In this document: positions 8,721 through 18,121 of the stretch, in pieces | Numbering within the stretch: the stretch's first letter is position 1 | Layout: each line of letters opens with the position of its first letter | Assembly (NCBI GenBank): GCA_040904825.1 | Contig: JBBDSU010000010.1 | Coordinates: forward strand, 1-57,173 | Direction of reading: 5' to 3' | DNA: 57,173 nucleotides | Source: JBBDSU01 sp040904825 | GTDB taxonomy: Bacteria; Actinomycetota; Nitriliruptoria; Nitriliruptorales; Nitriliruptoraceae | Notes under the pieces: model-generated | The model's database searches: none | Seen by the model: the letters and a program-made list of their open reading frames with translations, nothing else | What the model was told of the DNA's origin: nothing | Translations under genes and position numbers: made by a program

Positions 8721-11248
8721 GTGCTGAGAGTGTTTGATGGCCTGCATCGAGCGGCAACTCGCCGTCCGGGGATGGTGATCGCCGCGGTGCTGGTCATCAG
8801 CATCATGTTCGGATGGCTGTCGTCACAAGCGATCACCGACGACGCCATCGCGGTCGACAACGAGCCCGCACGCGCACTGGAAACCCTCGACGAGCAATTT
8901 GGAGACCGCCAGTCAGTGGTGCAGATCGTGGTGCAGACCGACGGCGAATCGATCATCGGTCGGGATGGCCTGCTGGCAAGCATGCGCATCACCCAGGCGA
9001 TCCGGGACTCTGAGGTTGCCGCGACACTTATCGGCAGTCGTTCGGACCATGCGGGGCAAGGCCAGTCGGCCGCGACCGACGGGCCAGCGATGTCGTTGCA
9101 ACCTGACGCGGGAAACGACGCTGGCCCCGACCAGCAGCAACCTGCGATCGCCAGCTTCCTCGGAGGGGTCGAAGTGGCTGCGGCCATGAGCGGCCTTGAG
9201 GCGTCGTCGCTGGCCGACGACGAGGTCGTCGCGCTGTACCGACAGGCATCGGCGCAACTGCCGGACGATGTCGCCGGACTGTTCGAAGCTTTGGTCGAAG
9301 ATGACACGACACCCACGCGCGGCCTAATCCTGGTGTTCCAGGACACCGTGGGTCTCGATGAGGCCCAGATCGTCGGCCAACAGCGGGCGCTTGCTGATGT
9401 CGTCGCTGCCGTGGAGCTGCCGGAAGGGCTTGTCGCCGAGGCGTTCAGCTTCGGACTGCTGCTCACCGGCACCGACATCGGTCCGGAAATCGGCCGGCTG
9501 TTCGGTACGGCGCTGCTGATTATTCTCGTGGTGCTGGCCTTGGTCTACTGGCTGCGGCCCGGCATTGATCCGCGTGGTCGTGTGGTCCGGCGCACAGCCG
9601 CTGACGTGGGGCTGACCTTGGCGGTCATCATCCTGGCAGTGGTCTGGATGCAAGGCGCCGGAGTGCTGTTGGGGCCCGGTTACCTCGGTGTCATTGGTGC
9701 GTTCTCGCCGCAGACACAAATCGTGCCGATCCTCATTGTCGGGCTTGGTGTCGACTTCGCTATTCATCTGCTTGCCCGATACCGCACGGAAACCGCGTCG
9801 TCGGCGGATCCCGTCCGCGGATTTGCGATCGCAGCGCGCACGACCGGCCCGACGTTGCTGCTATGCACCGCAGCGACCGCTATCGGATTTCTGACCAATC
9901 TGGCTAGCCCTGTCGACTTCCTGGCCACGCTTGGGGTCCTCGCAGCGGTGGGTATCGCTGCAGCGTTCGTGCTGACGATGACGCTGCTTCCGGCGGCGCG
10001 GATCGCATTNNNNNNNNNNNNNNNNNNNNNNNNNNNNNNNNNNNNNNNNNNNNNNNNNNNNNNNNNNNNNNNNNNNNNNNNNNNNNNNNNNNNNNNNNNN
10101 NNNNNNNNNTCGCTGCAGCGTTCGTGCTGACGATGACGCTGCTTCCGGCGGCGCGGATCGCATTAGACCGTCGCGCAGCAGATCGCGACCGGCTGCCGGT
10201 CGCCGCACTCGATTCGTCGACATCGCGGTCGCTGCCTCAACTGATCGGACGCACTGCATGGCTTGCCCAGCGCGCACCTGTGCCGACACTCATCGCTGCT
10301 GGGCTCGTGGTGGTGCTGGGCAGCTACGGATTCACCCAGCTTGATACGGAATTCGAGTTGACGGACTTCGTGCCTCAGGACGAGCCGTTGCTCGAAACGT
10401 TTGCCACGCTGACCGACGTATTCGGGGGAGGATTCGAGGAGACGACCCAGATCTTGCTGGTGGGCGACGTCGACGCAGCGCGCGGAGACGGGATGCTTGA
10501 CGCGGCGGTAGCTCGATTGATCGGGGTCGACAACGTAGAGCAACTCGGGCAGCGTCCCGACGCGACCGTGACCATCAGTGAAGACGGGCGCATTGGTCGG
10601 ATCGAGGTGAGGACCAGTGCCGCTCAAGGAGGCGCGAGCCGCCTCGAGTCCGACCTGACCAGGGCGATGGCTCCGCTGTCAGATGCTGGTGTCGAGGTCA
10701 CCGTCGCCTCGCAGCAGATCGTCCAAGCGCGCATCGGTGAGGACATCGAAGACTCGCAGATTGCCTCGCTGCTGATAGCCCTGGCCGCAGCCATGGCCCT
10801 ATTGGCAGTCCACTATGGCGCCACCGCACGGCGGCCTGTCCTAGGTGTCATCACCGTCGCCCCTGTGGTGCTTGTGCTGGCTGCCACCTTCGGAACGATG
10901 GCCGTGACAGGAATCCCGCTCAACGCCGTGACAGCGACATTGGCCGCCCTGTCGATCGGGATCGGCGTCCCCTTCACGATTCATGTGACCGCACGATTCA
11001 TGGAAGAACGGCAGCGAGATGGCGACCCGGTGGCGGCCATGAGTCGGACGGTGGCTGCCACCGGGGGTGCGCTGGCAGGATCGGCTTTGACGACCGCGAT
11101 TGGCTTTGGCGTGCTGGTCACCTCGACGCTCAAGCCATTCGAGCAGCTCGGCTACGTCATCGTCTACGCGATCGTGTACTCGTTCGTCGCAGCCGTGCTG
11201 GTCTTGCCGAGCATGCTCGTGCTGTGGGCTCGTCGCCAGCGCGCGTAA
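8721..11248 (+). CDS. MMPL/RND-superfamily exporter (interrupted by a false gap)
   Basis: A large inner-membrane RND permease of the COG1033/HAE3 type, related to hopanoid and lipid exporters and to MmpL. The two repeats each have one N-terminal helix, a periplasmic domain and a membrane bundle. Signature segments are GLGVDFAIHLLARYR in the first half and GIGVPFTIHVTARF in the second. The 100-N gap plus the duplicated 55 bp (10010-10164) split the gene. Removing them restores one frame of about 790 residues, so the gene appears intact. The start is taken at GTG 8721, because GAGGTG (8709-8714) lies 6 nt upstream; GTG 8712 is an alternative. Substrate unknown, lipids likely. Confidence 0.88.
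9955..10009 (+). repeat. 55-bp overlap, copy 1 (assembly duplication)
   Basis: These 55 bases are repeated identically at 10110-10164, on the other side of the 100-N gap. They encode the same residues (FVLTMTLLPAARIA) in the same frame. This is the pattern left when two contigs sharing a 55-mer end are scaffolded without being merged. Confidence 0.93.
10010..10109. other. Spurious assembly gap (100 N)
   Basis: One hundred Ns bounded on both sides by the same 55-bp sequence. The likely true sequence has no missing DNA here: deleting 10010-10164 joins the two halves of the RND exporter in frame. Confidence 0.93.
10110..10164 (+). repeat. 55-bp overlap, copy 2 (assembly duplication)
   Basis: Identical to 9955-10009. 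The length, 55, equals a common assembler k-mer value and recurs at the gap at 19144, which argues for an assembly rather than a biological origin. Confidence 0.93.
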
Positions 11249-11274
11249 CAGTGTCGGTCGTCGACAACTGAGCC

Positions 11275-11676
11275 TTATGCGTCGTGCGCCTCAAGCAGGA
11301 CCGCGAGCACGTCACGGATCGACAGGATGCCAGTGACGACACCCTTGCGGGCGACCGCGATGTGCCGGATTTCGGCTTTGGCCATCGCACGCGCTGCCTC
11401 GATGACACTCGATTGCTCGTCGATGGTCAGCAAGTCGAGCGTGGCGACGTCACGCACTCGCTCGAGTTCAAGTTCGACGCCGTCAGCAATGGCATTGACA
11501 ATGTCGCGTTCAGACAGCACACCTTGTACGCCGGTGGGATCGACGACGACCAGCAGACCGACGTTGTCGGCGGCGAACGCATCCACCGCGTCGCGCAGGG
11601 TCGCGCTCGGCACGATGGTTGCCACAGGCTTGCCGATGAGCGCCTCGACACGATCGGTGGGGAGGATGGAAGCCAT
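11275..11676 (-). CDS. CBS-domain pair protein
   Basis: A 133-residue protein made almost entirely of two CBS motifs (about residues 15-65 and 78-130). Seen are VGLLVVVDPTGVQGVLSERDIV in the first and IRHIAVARKGVVTGILSIRDVL in the second. Such stand-alone pairs bind adenosine nucleotides and act as sensors in the cytosol; the partner is unknown. It is convergent with the RND exporter, only 26 bp from its stop. The 207 bp upstream (11677-11883) contain no gene and should hold its promoter. Confidence 0.9.
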   Translation of the reverse strand: MASILPTDRVEALIGKPVATIVPSATLRDAVDAFAADNVGLLVVVDPTGVQGVLSERDIVNAIADGVELELERVRDVATLDLLTIDEQSSVIEAARAMAKAEIRHIAVARKGVVTGILSIRDVLAVLLEAHDA

Positions 11677-11883
11677 GAGTCGTTCTCCTGGTCAGGTCGG
11701 TTGGTCAGGTCGGTCGTTGGTCGCGCAGGCGTCACGACGTCGGATCTGTCGGGCTGCCAGCGCGTTCGGTTACAGCATTGTGCCTCGCGTGACGCCGCGG
11801 CAGGGCACGACGGCCCGAGACGACGGGACCTTGTGCGCCAAACGGGTGGACTCCTGGCGCGATCAGACCACTAACGCGCTCCG

Positions 11884-12657
11884 TTAGTTCGCTGCCAACG
11901 ATGCGACGACGCGGCGGAGCCAGGCAAGCTCGGCACTATCAACGTGACCTCGGTCCGCGAGGTCGTCGAGGATGTCGTAGCAGCCCGAGGTGTCAGCTCC
12001 CTCACTGATCGCATCGGCCACTTCCATGGCAACGACACACCGCGAGCGAAAGGCTTCAGGCGATCCGACGTCCGTCAGGGCCAAAGCGCTGTCTGGTACC
12101 TCGTCGACATCGTCGCCGTCTCCGATGTTGTCGGGTCGCGATCGACCAGCACGTCGCTCGCTCCAGGTGTCGTTGCCGCGCTTCGTCCCATGATGCACGT
12201 CGCGATCTACGGTCTCACCGTCTACGTCGTCATGGCCATCAAACAGATCGACGTGCACGGTTGCCCAGCCGCCCCATCGCTGCAACAGGGTCTGGTCGAT
12301 CCACACGTCGCTGACGTCGAGCCAGTCCACCTCGGCGGCGATCCCTGCGAACCATCCTCGCCGGACGATGAGACGACCGGTGGTCACGACATAGCGGGTG
12401 GTCCACCAGCGCAGCAAGCGGGGACCTGCCAGAATGAACCATCCAAGCCCGGCTGCTCCCAAGATCCACCCGAGCCGTTCCGTGCCGAGTGCGGCAAGTG
12501 CAGCACCTGCGGCTGCGGCGGCCAGCATTGCCCAGATCACAGGGATGACCACGAGGTGGCCATGAGCTCGTTGCTGGAGCAGCACCATTTCCCTGTCGCG
12601 CAACAAACGAGACGGCACGCGCACAGTGAGTCGGCTCCTTGGCAGGACATGGTGCAC
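11884..12657 (-). CDS. PH-domain (bPH2/YdbS-like) membrane protein
   Basis: A 257-residue protein with two hydrophobic segments around residues 35-80 (VIPVIWAMLAAAAAGAALAA and GWILGAAGLGWFILAG). A bacterial PH domain follows, recognised by RYVVTTGRLIVRRGWF and VDWLDVSDVWIDQTLLQRWGGWATVHV. The remaining ~110 residues are acidic and end in a helix-rich short oligomerisation-like segment (SGCYDILDDLADRGHVDSAE). The function of this family is not established; the domain sits at the membrane face. It is divergent from the universal stress gene, with 258 bp between them (12658-12915) holding no other gene. Confidence 0.8.
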   Translation of the reverse strand: MHHVLPRSRLTVRVPSRLLRDREMVLLQQRAHGHLVVIPVIWAMLAAAAAGAALAALGTERLGWILGAAGLGWFILAGPRLLRWWTTRYVVTTGRLIVRRGWFAGIAAEVDWLDVSDVWIDQTLLQRWGGWATVHVDLFDGHDDVDGETVDRDVHHGTKRGNDTWSERRAGRSRPDNIGDGDDVDEVPDSALALTDVGSPEAFRSRCVVAMEVADAISEGADTSGCYDILDDLADRGHVDSAELAWLRRVVASLAAN

Positions 12658-12915
12658 ACTCGCGATACGTGACGATCGTACGGCTCTGCGGCCTCAGGTC
12701 GATGGACCTGTCAACAAGGGCCGGTGGGTAGTTCCCACAACGCGTCGGGATCAGGGAGAATGGTTACCTCGGCACAGACGTCCGCAGTCCGCGCCCGCCG
12801 ACACATCAAAGGTGGCGAAGTCGTCGAACCCTGGCTTGGAGGAGCGACGCAGATCGAGGTCACAGCCGGGCTAGTCCAGTGAATGGGTAAGTCCGCTGAC
12901 AAGGGAGGAACGCTG

Positions 12916-13347
12916 ATGAGCAGAATCGTCGTAGGGATCGATTCATCACCGCATGCACGACGCGCACTTGAATGGGCGCTTGATGAGGCCCGTATCCGTG
13001 GCGCGACCCTCGAGATGGTGCACGCGTATCCGACGCCTGAGGTGACCGCCATGCCGGCGATTGTGACCTTGCCGTCGGACGCAGAGCTGCGTGCCGCCGG
13101 CGCCGAGACCCTCCAGGCTGTCCTCGATGACGTTGGCGGGCCTGGCGATGTCGAGGTGGTGCTGCGAACTGAGCCAGGTGGTGCGGCATGGGTTCTGACA
13201 AGTGTGGCTGAAGGCGCTGACATGCTGGTGCTTGGCGCGCGGGGTCTCGGCGGTTTCCGAGGCCTCTTGCTGGGCTCGGTGAGCCAGCAATCCGTTGCCC
13301 ACAGCCCGTGCCCGGTCGTGATCGTTCCGCCATCCAAGGACGACTGA
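12916..13347 (+). CDS. Universal stress protein (UspA family)
   Basis: A 143-residue single-domain Usp. The N-terminal IVVGIDSSPHARRALEWA and the C-terminal nucleotide-binding pattern G-x2-G-x9-G-S (GARGLGGFRGLLLGS) indicate the ATP-binding subgroup. It ends with the usual PVVIVPP. The start is set at ATG 12916, preceded by GGGAGG; an in-frame ATG at 12883 has no comparable ribosome site and would add 11 non-conserved residues. Likely cytosolic stress or dormancy factor; the specific role is unknown. Confidence 0.93.
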   Translation: MSRIVVGIDSSPHARRALEWALDEARIRGATLEMVHAYPTPEVTAMPAIVTLPSDAELRAAGAETLQAVLDDVGGPGDVEVVLRTEPGGAAWVLTSVAEGADMLVLGARGLGGFRGLLLGSVSQQSVAHSPCPVVIVPPSKDD

Positions 13348-13398
13348 CCTCAGCACTGTGGGATGGTTCGCTCGCTGGCTTGCTCCGCGCCGTCGCCG

Positions 13399-14460
13399 TT
13401 ACTTGGCGAAGCGGTAGTGGGCGACGAACCAGCGGTCGCCTGCGTCGGCGGCGAACAGCTCTTCGCAGGCGATCGTGAACACCCGCCACCGTCGCCACTG
13501 TGCCTTGGCGCGCCGTCGCGGCAGATCGTCTGCGAACCTGGAGATGATCATGTCACGGTGCTCGTCGAGGCGGTCGAGCCATGCGGCCAGGGTGCGGGCG
13601 TAGTGCGTCCCGTTGATGCGCCAGTGTTCATCGAGCCGCAGCGAGCCGACAGCCATTGGGAGCAGATCCTCCGAAGGCATCATGCCGCCCGTAAAGAAAT
13701 GGCGGGCCATCCAGTCGCCAGCCGATCCGACTTCAAACAGATACGGACGGCTGCGGTGGACGAAGACGTGGACGAACAGTTGTCCGTCGTTGCGCAGCCA
13801 GGTCGCGATCCGATCGGTGAGTACGCAATGGTTGCGGACATGTTCGAACATCTCGACCGACACGACCCGGTCGAATTGCGACGGGCCGACTACTTCGGTG
13901 TGAGTCTCGACGCCGAGTTGTGCGACGTCGGCCGTGAGCACCGTCACGTTGGTCAGGCCTCGTTCGGCCGCGCTTGCCAAGATGAACGTGCGTTGCTGAT
14001 GTGAATTCGACACCGCCACGATGCGTGCGTTCGGGTACAGGGCTGCCATGTGCAGCGTTAGCGACCCCCAGCCACATCCGAGTTCGAGGATGTCCTGGCC
14101 ATCTTCTAACGCTGCCCGTTCACACGTCAGATCGAGCATGGCGCGCTCGGCTGCTGCCAGGTCATCAACACCTTCCCACCATGCGCAGGAGTACTTGAGT
14201 GCTGGTCCGAGCATGGTGACGAAGAATTCTGGTGGAACTTCGTAGTGCTGTGAGTTGGCCGCGTCGACCTCAACGGTGATGGGAGCATCGCTGAGGCGTT
14301 CAACGAACGTTTCAGCATCTATCGCGGAATCCAGCGTTTCATCGCGCTGCCGGAGCAGACGCCGAATTGCCCAGCGCAGCAGCCGATCGCCGACGACGCC
14401 GGAGTCAACGGCCGCATCCACGGCGCGTTGGGAGATGCGCAGTCCGGGTTGTGCGGTCAT
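13399..14460 (-). CDS. CFA-synthase-family SAM methyltransferase (coclaurine-N-methyltransferase-like subgroup)
   Basis: A 353-residue SAM-dependent methyltransferase of COG2230. Visible are YEVPPEFFVTMLGPALKYSCAWW, the SAM loop ILELGCGWGSLTLHMA, SNSHQQR, VSVEMFEHV, and the C-terminal INGTHYARTLAAWLDRLD. It lacks the longer N-terminal domain of classical cyclopropane synthases. It belongs to the group often found beside DUF1365 and COG2907 genes. It is the last gene of a four-gene operon and overlaps the previous one by 4 bp (ATGA). It probably acts on unsaturated acyl chains of phospholipids, making a product different from that of the paired CFA synthase (inference). Confidence 0.85.
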   Translation of the reverse strand: MTAQPGLRISQRAVDAAVDSGVVGDRLLRWAIRRLLRQRDETLDSAIDAETFVERLSDAPITVEVDAANSQHYEVPPEFFVTMLGPALKYSCAWWEGVDDLAAAERAMLDLTCERAALEDGQDILELGCGWGSLTLHMAALYPNARIVAVSNSHQQRTFILASAAERGLTNVTVLTADVAQLGVETHTEVVGPSQFDRVVSVEMFEHVRNHCVLTDRIATWLRNDGQLFVHVFVHRSRPYLFEVGSAGDWMARHFFTGGMMPSEDLLPMAVGSLRLDEHWRINGTHYARTLAAWLDRLDEHRDMIISRFADDLPRRRAKAQWRRWRVFTIACEELFAADAGDRWFVAHYRFAK

Positions 14461-15830
14461 GGGTTCACCGTGGAGTCAGTTGCATCGCTGGGTGCCGCAG
14501 CGGGTTCATCACGAGCATGGACGAGTCGCTCCGTATACGGCCCGCGCCCGAGCGAGGTGTTCAAGCTGCGCGCGATGACCAGTTGGAGGTCGTGGATGTA
14601 GCGGGTGGAGAATGCCGCTTCGCAGTAGGCGAGGTAGAACACCCACAGGCGCTGGAACTCGCGGTCGAACCCAAGTGCCGCGACGTCGTCCAGATGTTCC
14701 TCGAATGTCGAGCGCCAGCGGCGCAGCGTTTCGGCGTAGTGCATTGCCAGGTCTTCGACGTCGACGATCGACAGGTCGCTTGTCGCGGCCAGTGCACGAC
14801 TCATCGACATCACTGACGGCAGGTGGCCGCCGGGGAACACGAAGCGCTGGATGAAGTCAGGCCGTCGCCTGTAGTGGCCTTCGCGCTGACTCGGCAGAGT
14901 GATGACTTGAATCGCGGCGATCCCGTCGGGTGTGAGCAGACGGTCGATCGTGTCGAAATAGGTGCCGAGATACCGGTGGCCGACAGCCTCAAGCATCTCA
15001 ATGGACACGATCCGGTCGAATGTGCCAGTGACGTTGCGGTAGTCGACCAATTGGATGTCGATGCGGTCATTGAGGCCTGCGTCCTCGACTCGCTGGCGTG
15101 CCAGCGTCGCCTGTTGCTCCGACAACGTGATGCCGGTCACACGACAGCCGTAGTCGCGGGCTGCAGTGATCGCGAACGATCCCCATCCGCACCCGATTTC
15201 CAGGACATGGAGGCCCGGTGCCAGGCGGGCCTTGTCGGCTAGGCGCCGATACTTGGCTTGTTGGGCGTCGGCGAGGCTCATCGCGGGATCATCGAAGTAC
15301 GCCGACGAATAGGTCATCGTCTCGTCCAAGAAGGTTGCATACAGGTCGTTGGACAGGTCGTAGTGGGCTGCGATGTTGGACTTTGCGCGGGCGATCCGGT
15401 TGCCCCGAGCAGTGTGGATCGCCAGATCGATCAGGATGCGCAGCATCGCCATGGGAGTGAGGTTGCGCACTGCGCTGCGGTTGGCGATCACGGTCTGGAT
15501 CAACGTCACCAGGTTGTCGCTATCCCAGTCGCTTCTGATGTAGGACGCGCCGACACCGACAGACCCTCCGTGCAACAGGTCCGAGAAGAAGCGCTGATTG
15601 TGCACGGTGATCGAGGTCGCGGGTGCATCGCGATCGCCGAATGTTGTGCGCGTGCCGTTGGGCGCGGTCAGCTCCAAGCGTCCCACGGTGATGCTCGACA
15701 GCCAGCGTTCGACGGTGCGTTGCGCTCGACGGTGGCGTGCCGCTGTTCGCCGAACGGGACGTGCTCTGCCAGCGGGTACCGGTGACGTCCGGGTGGATTG
15801 CGGTGGTTGTTGCGTCGGCGACGAGGTCAT
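14457..15830 (-). CDS. cfa: Cyclopropane-fatty-acyl-phospholipid synthase
   Basis: A 457-residue member with full CFA-synthase architecture: N-terminal domain (VTVHN-like strand, GGSVGVGASYIRSDW), AHYDLSNDLYATFLDETMTYSSAYF, SAM-binding VLEIGCGWGSFAITAA, GITLSEQQ, IVSIEMLEAVGHRY, and FVFPGGHLPS. Known members transfer a methylene or methyl from SAM to cis double bonds of membrane phospholipid acyl chains. The first ~40 residues are Arg/Pro/Thr rich and may be disordered, or the true start may be internal. Both neighbours in the operon overlap it by 4 bp. A cyclopropanated or methyl-branched product is equally possible. Confidence 0.9.
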   Translation of the reverse strand: MTSSPTQQPPQSTRTSPVPAGRARPVRRTAARHRRAQRTVERWLSSITVGRLELTAPNGTRTTFGDRDAPATSITVHNQRFFSDLLHGGSVGVGASYIRSDWDSDNLVTLIQTVIANRSAVRNLTPMAMLRILIDLAIHTARGNRIARAKSNIAAHYDLSNDLYATFLDETMTYSSAYFDDPAMSLADAQQAKYRRLADKARLAPGLHVLEIGCGWGSFAITAARDYGCRVTGITLSEQQATLARQRVEDAGLNDRIDIQLVDYRNVTGTFDRIVSIEMLEAVGHRYLGTYFDTIDRLLTPDGIAAIQVITLPSQREGHYRRRPDFIQRFVFPGGHLPSVMSMSRALAATSDLSIVDVEDLAMHYAETLRRWRSTFEEHLDDVAALGFDREFQRLWVFYLAYCEAAFSTRYIHDLQLVIARSLNTSLGRGPYTERLVHARDEPAAAPSDATDSTVNP

Positions 15831-16693
15831 GCGGCCGGTCTCCTGCGGTTATTGCTGGCTGGGTGCGTATCAGGTGGCGCGGTCGTGGGGCGGTCGAACC
15901 CGTCGTCAGGCGGCTCGGGGCGTCGATGGAAGGGGGTGCGCTTGATGAGCAACCGCAGTGCGTGCCCGTGGATCGCGAGCACCGTCATCAATGGGGTGAA
16001 CGGGTGCCGCAGCATGGCCCGCCAGAGTTCACCTGATGTCAAGGCATGCCGGCGGCCTGTTTGGGTTGCGTCGAAGATTTTGCCCAAATGATCGTCGACG
16101 TCCATGTGAACGAGCACGGTCTCGCCGGGCGGTTGGAGCGTGAATCGGTAGTTCAAACCCTCAATGGGCAGGAACGGCGAGACGTGGAAGACCTTCGGTG
16201 CACCCGCTCGCAGCACGACATCGCCGGGTTGGCGCGCGAGATTGTCAAGGACGTACACGTGGTGGTCTCCGAAGGTGTTGCTGACCTCGGCAAGGACCAT
16301 CGCGAGGTCACCGTCGCTGTCGAAAGCGAACCACCACGACACGGGGTTGAACACATGCCCGGCGACCCGAAGGTTCGTCAGCACGGACAGGCGTCCCGGC
16401 GGCAGGGTGAGATCCCGCGCGGCGAGCCAGTCGGTGATCTTCTCACGGACTGGACGGTCGGTGGGCCCGAAATGGTCGCGGTCGTAGAAGGTGGTGAACG
16501 CTCGGCGGTTGTAGCCGAAACCGACGATGTCGCGATCAAGTCGCGGAAGGTCGTCGATGTCGACAAGGACGTGATAGGTGCGCATCCAAAACGCGTGAGG
16601 CTTCGGGCGCCGGCGGCGGTGGCGGACCGTGCCGCGGTAGATTCCGCTGGCCCCGACCGGCGTGACGTCGTCTCCTAGGCGATTGAACATCAT
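15827..16693 (-). CDS. DUF1365 family protein
   Basis: A 288-residue DUF1365 protein. Conserved family features include YRGTVRHRRRRPKPHAF, VFNPVSWWFAFD, EVSNTFGDHHVYVL, KVFHVSPFLPIEGLNYRF, and HPFTPLMTVLAIHGHALRLL near the C-terminus. The family has no proven biochemical activity but travels with CFA-like methyltransferases and COG2907 flavoproteins. The frame stays open upstream to 17191, but that part lies inside the flavoprotein gene. I therefore place the start at ATG 16693, with ATG 16690 and GTG 16699 as alternatives, just after the upstream stop. Its stop overlaps the cfa start. Confidence 0.82.
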   Translation of the reverse strand: MMFNRLGDDVTPVGASGIYRGTVRHRRRRPKPHAFWMRTYHVLVDIDDLPRLDRDIVGFGYNRRAFTTFYDRDHFGPTDRPVREKITDWLAARDLTLPPGRLSVLTNLRVAGHVFNPVSWWFAFDSDGDLAMVLAEVSNTFGDHHVYVLDNLARQPGDVVLRAGAPKVFHVSPFLPIEGLNYRFTLQPPGETVLVHMDVDDHLGKIFDATQTGRRHALTSGELWRAMLRHPFTPLMTVLAIHGHALRLLIKRTPFHRRPEPPDDGFDRPTTAPPDTHPASNNRRRPAA

Positions 16694-16706
16694 GGCCACC
16701 CGCTGA

Positions 16707-18050
16707 TCATGATGGCCACCGTAGACCGAAGTCTTCGGCAACGCGGACTGCTGACCACAATCCGTCCTCGTGGAAACCCCACCGCTGGTAGGCGCCTGCG
16801 AACCACGTGTGGTTGACGCCGTTGAGCTCGGCGAGGTCATCGTGGGTCGCCATCGACTCCAGCGTGTAGGTGGGATGGGTGACGTCGTCGCGCGCGATGA
16901 CCTGGTCGGGAGGTCGCGATGGGTTGAGCGTGACGAGGTAGTCGGTCGACTCGTCGAGATTCTGCAGGCGATTCGCGTGGTAGCTGAGCGTCGGCAGCGC
17001 ATCATCGATGGCGCAGTCTTCGATCCGATAGTTCCAGGATGCCCACGCGGCGCGACGGCGAGGCAGGAGGCGAGTATCGGTATGCAGCCATCGATCATTG
17101 CGCGAATACGTCCAGGCTCCGAGCAGCTCCTTCTCATCGGGTGACGGGTCATCGAGGAGGTGCAGCGCTTGATCGGCGTGCGTGGCGACAATCACTGCGT
17201 CAAAATTGACCCGTCGCTCGTCGTCAAAACGCAGGGTGGCGCCAGCCTCATGGCGCTGGATTCCGGCGACGGCACGGCCTACGTGGATACGGCCTTCCAA
17301 AGGTGCTGTCAACGGGCGCAGGTAGGCGGCCGATCCACCCACCACGGTGCGCCACGGATGGTGAGTTCGGACACCCAACAGGCCATGGTTGTCGAGAAAC
17401 TCCAACAGGCCTTTGAGAGGAAATTGTCCCACGGTTGCGGTGCCTGATGACCAGATCGCCGCTGTCATCGGCAGCAGGTAGTGGCGCGCGAACGGCCTGC
17501 CAAATCGGTGGCCAAAGCGCCCATGCTCGTCGGAAAGGAACTCACCGAGCGTCAGATTGGCGATGGCTGGGTCGTGGCGTAGTTGCCGACCCAGACGATT
17601 GAACGCCAGCAAATCTCTCACCATCCGCAGATGGCGCGGATCGGCCAGACGTCGTGGCTGGGCAAACAGGCCACGGGCATTGCCCGCGTATTCAAGGTCG
17701 CACGCCGCGCACGTCAGTGACCACGACATCGACGACGGTTGGGTCGCGACGTCGAGTTCGTCCAACAGCTGCACGAGCAGGGGATAGGTGTGCTCGTTGT
17801 AGACGATGAAGCCTGTGTCGATCGGAACGGGAGTTCCGGTGGGCGACGGCACCATGCGGGTGTCGGTGTGACCCCCGATCCGCGGCTGTCCCTCGAAGAC
17901 CTGGATGTCATGTCGCCGTGAGAGCAGCCACGCGGCCGCCAGACCACTGATGCCAGAGCCAACGACGGCGATGCGCACGGTTGATCCATTGGGTCGTTGC
18001 CGGCGCCTCGCGGTCTGGTCGAGGAACACGGCATTCGTCGCTACGTTCAA
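16707..18050 (-). CDS. COG2907-type FAD/NAD(P)-binding oxidoreductase
   Basis: First gene of the lipid operon, 447 residues. The flavin-binding N-terminus IAVVGSGISGLAAAWLL is followed by GQPRIGGHTDT and IDTGFIVYNEHTYP, typical of amine-oxidase/phytoene-desaturase-like flavoproteins in COG2907. The C-terminal TWFAGAYQRWGFHEDGLWSAVRVAE closes the FAD site. Family members accompany CFA-like methyltransferases and DUF1365; a role as acyl-chain desaturase or oxidase acting before methylation is plausible but inferred. The start may be ATG 18050, or GTG about 24 codons in, just before RIAVVG. Downstream genes follow with a short gap or overlap. Confidence 0.85.
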   Translation of the reverse strand: MNVATNAVFLDQTARRRQRPNGSTVRIAVVGSGISGLAAAWLLSRRHDIQVFEGQPRIGGHTDTRMVPSPTGTPVPIDTGFIVYNEHTYPLLVQLLDELDVATQPSSMSWSLTCAACDLEYAGNARGLFAQPRRLADPRHLRMVRDLLAFNRLGRQLRHDPAIANLTLGEFLSDEHGRFGHRFGRPFARHYLLPMTAAIWSSGTATVGQFPLKGLLEFLDNHGLLGVRTHHPWRTVVGGSAAYLRPLTAPLEGRIHVGRAVAGIQRHEAGATLRFDDERRVNFDAVIVATHADQALHLLDDPSPDEKELLGAWTYSRNDRWLHTDTRLLPRRRAAWASWNYRIEDCAIDDALPTLSYHANRLQNLDESTDYLVTLNPSRPPDQVIARDDVTHPTYTLESMATHDDLAELNGVNHTWFAGAYQRWGFHEDGLWSAVRVAEDFGLRWPS

Positions 18051-18121
18051 TTTCGCCGCGGCTGCCCGCGTGGCCAGCGACCGTCGCCGGACCTCGCTGC
18101 CGACACTATGGGAGCGTCGAC

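Noticed and set aside
16694..17191. N-terminal extension of the DUF1365 protein
   Set aside because: The frame is open but lies within the COG2907 flavoprotein gene and does not resemble DUF1365; the family match starts near ATG 16693.
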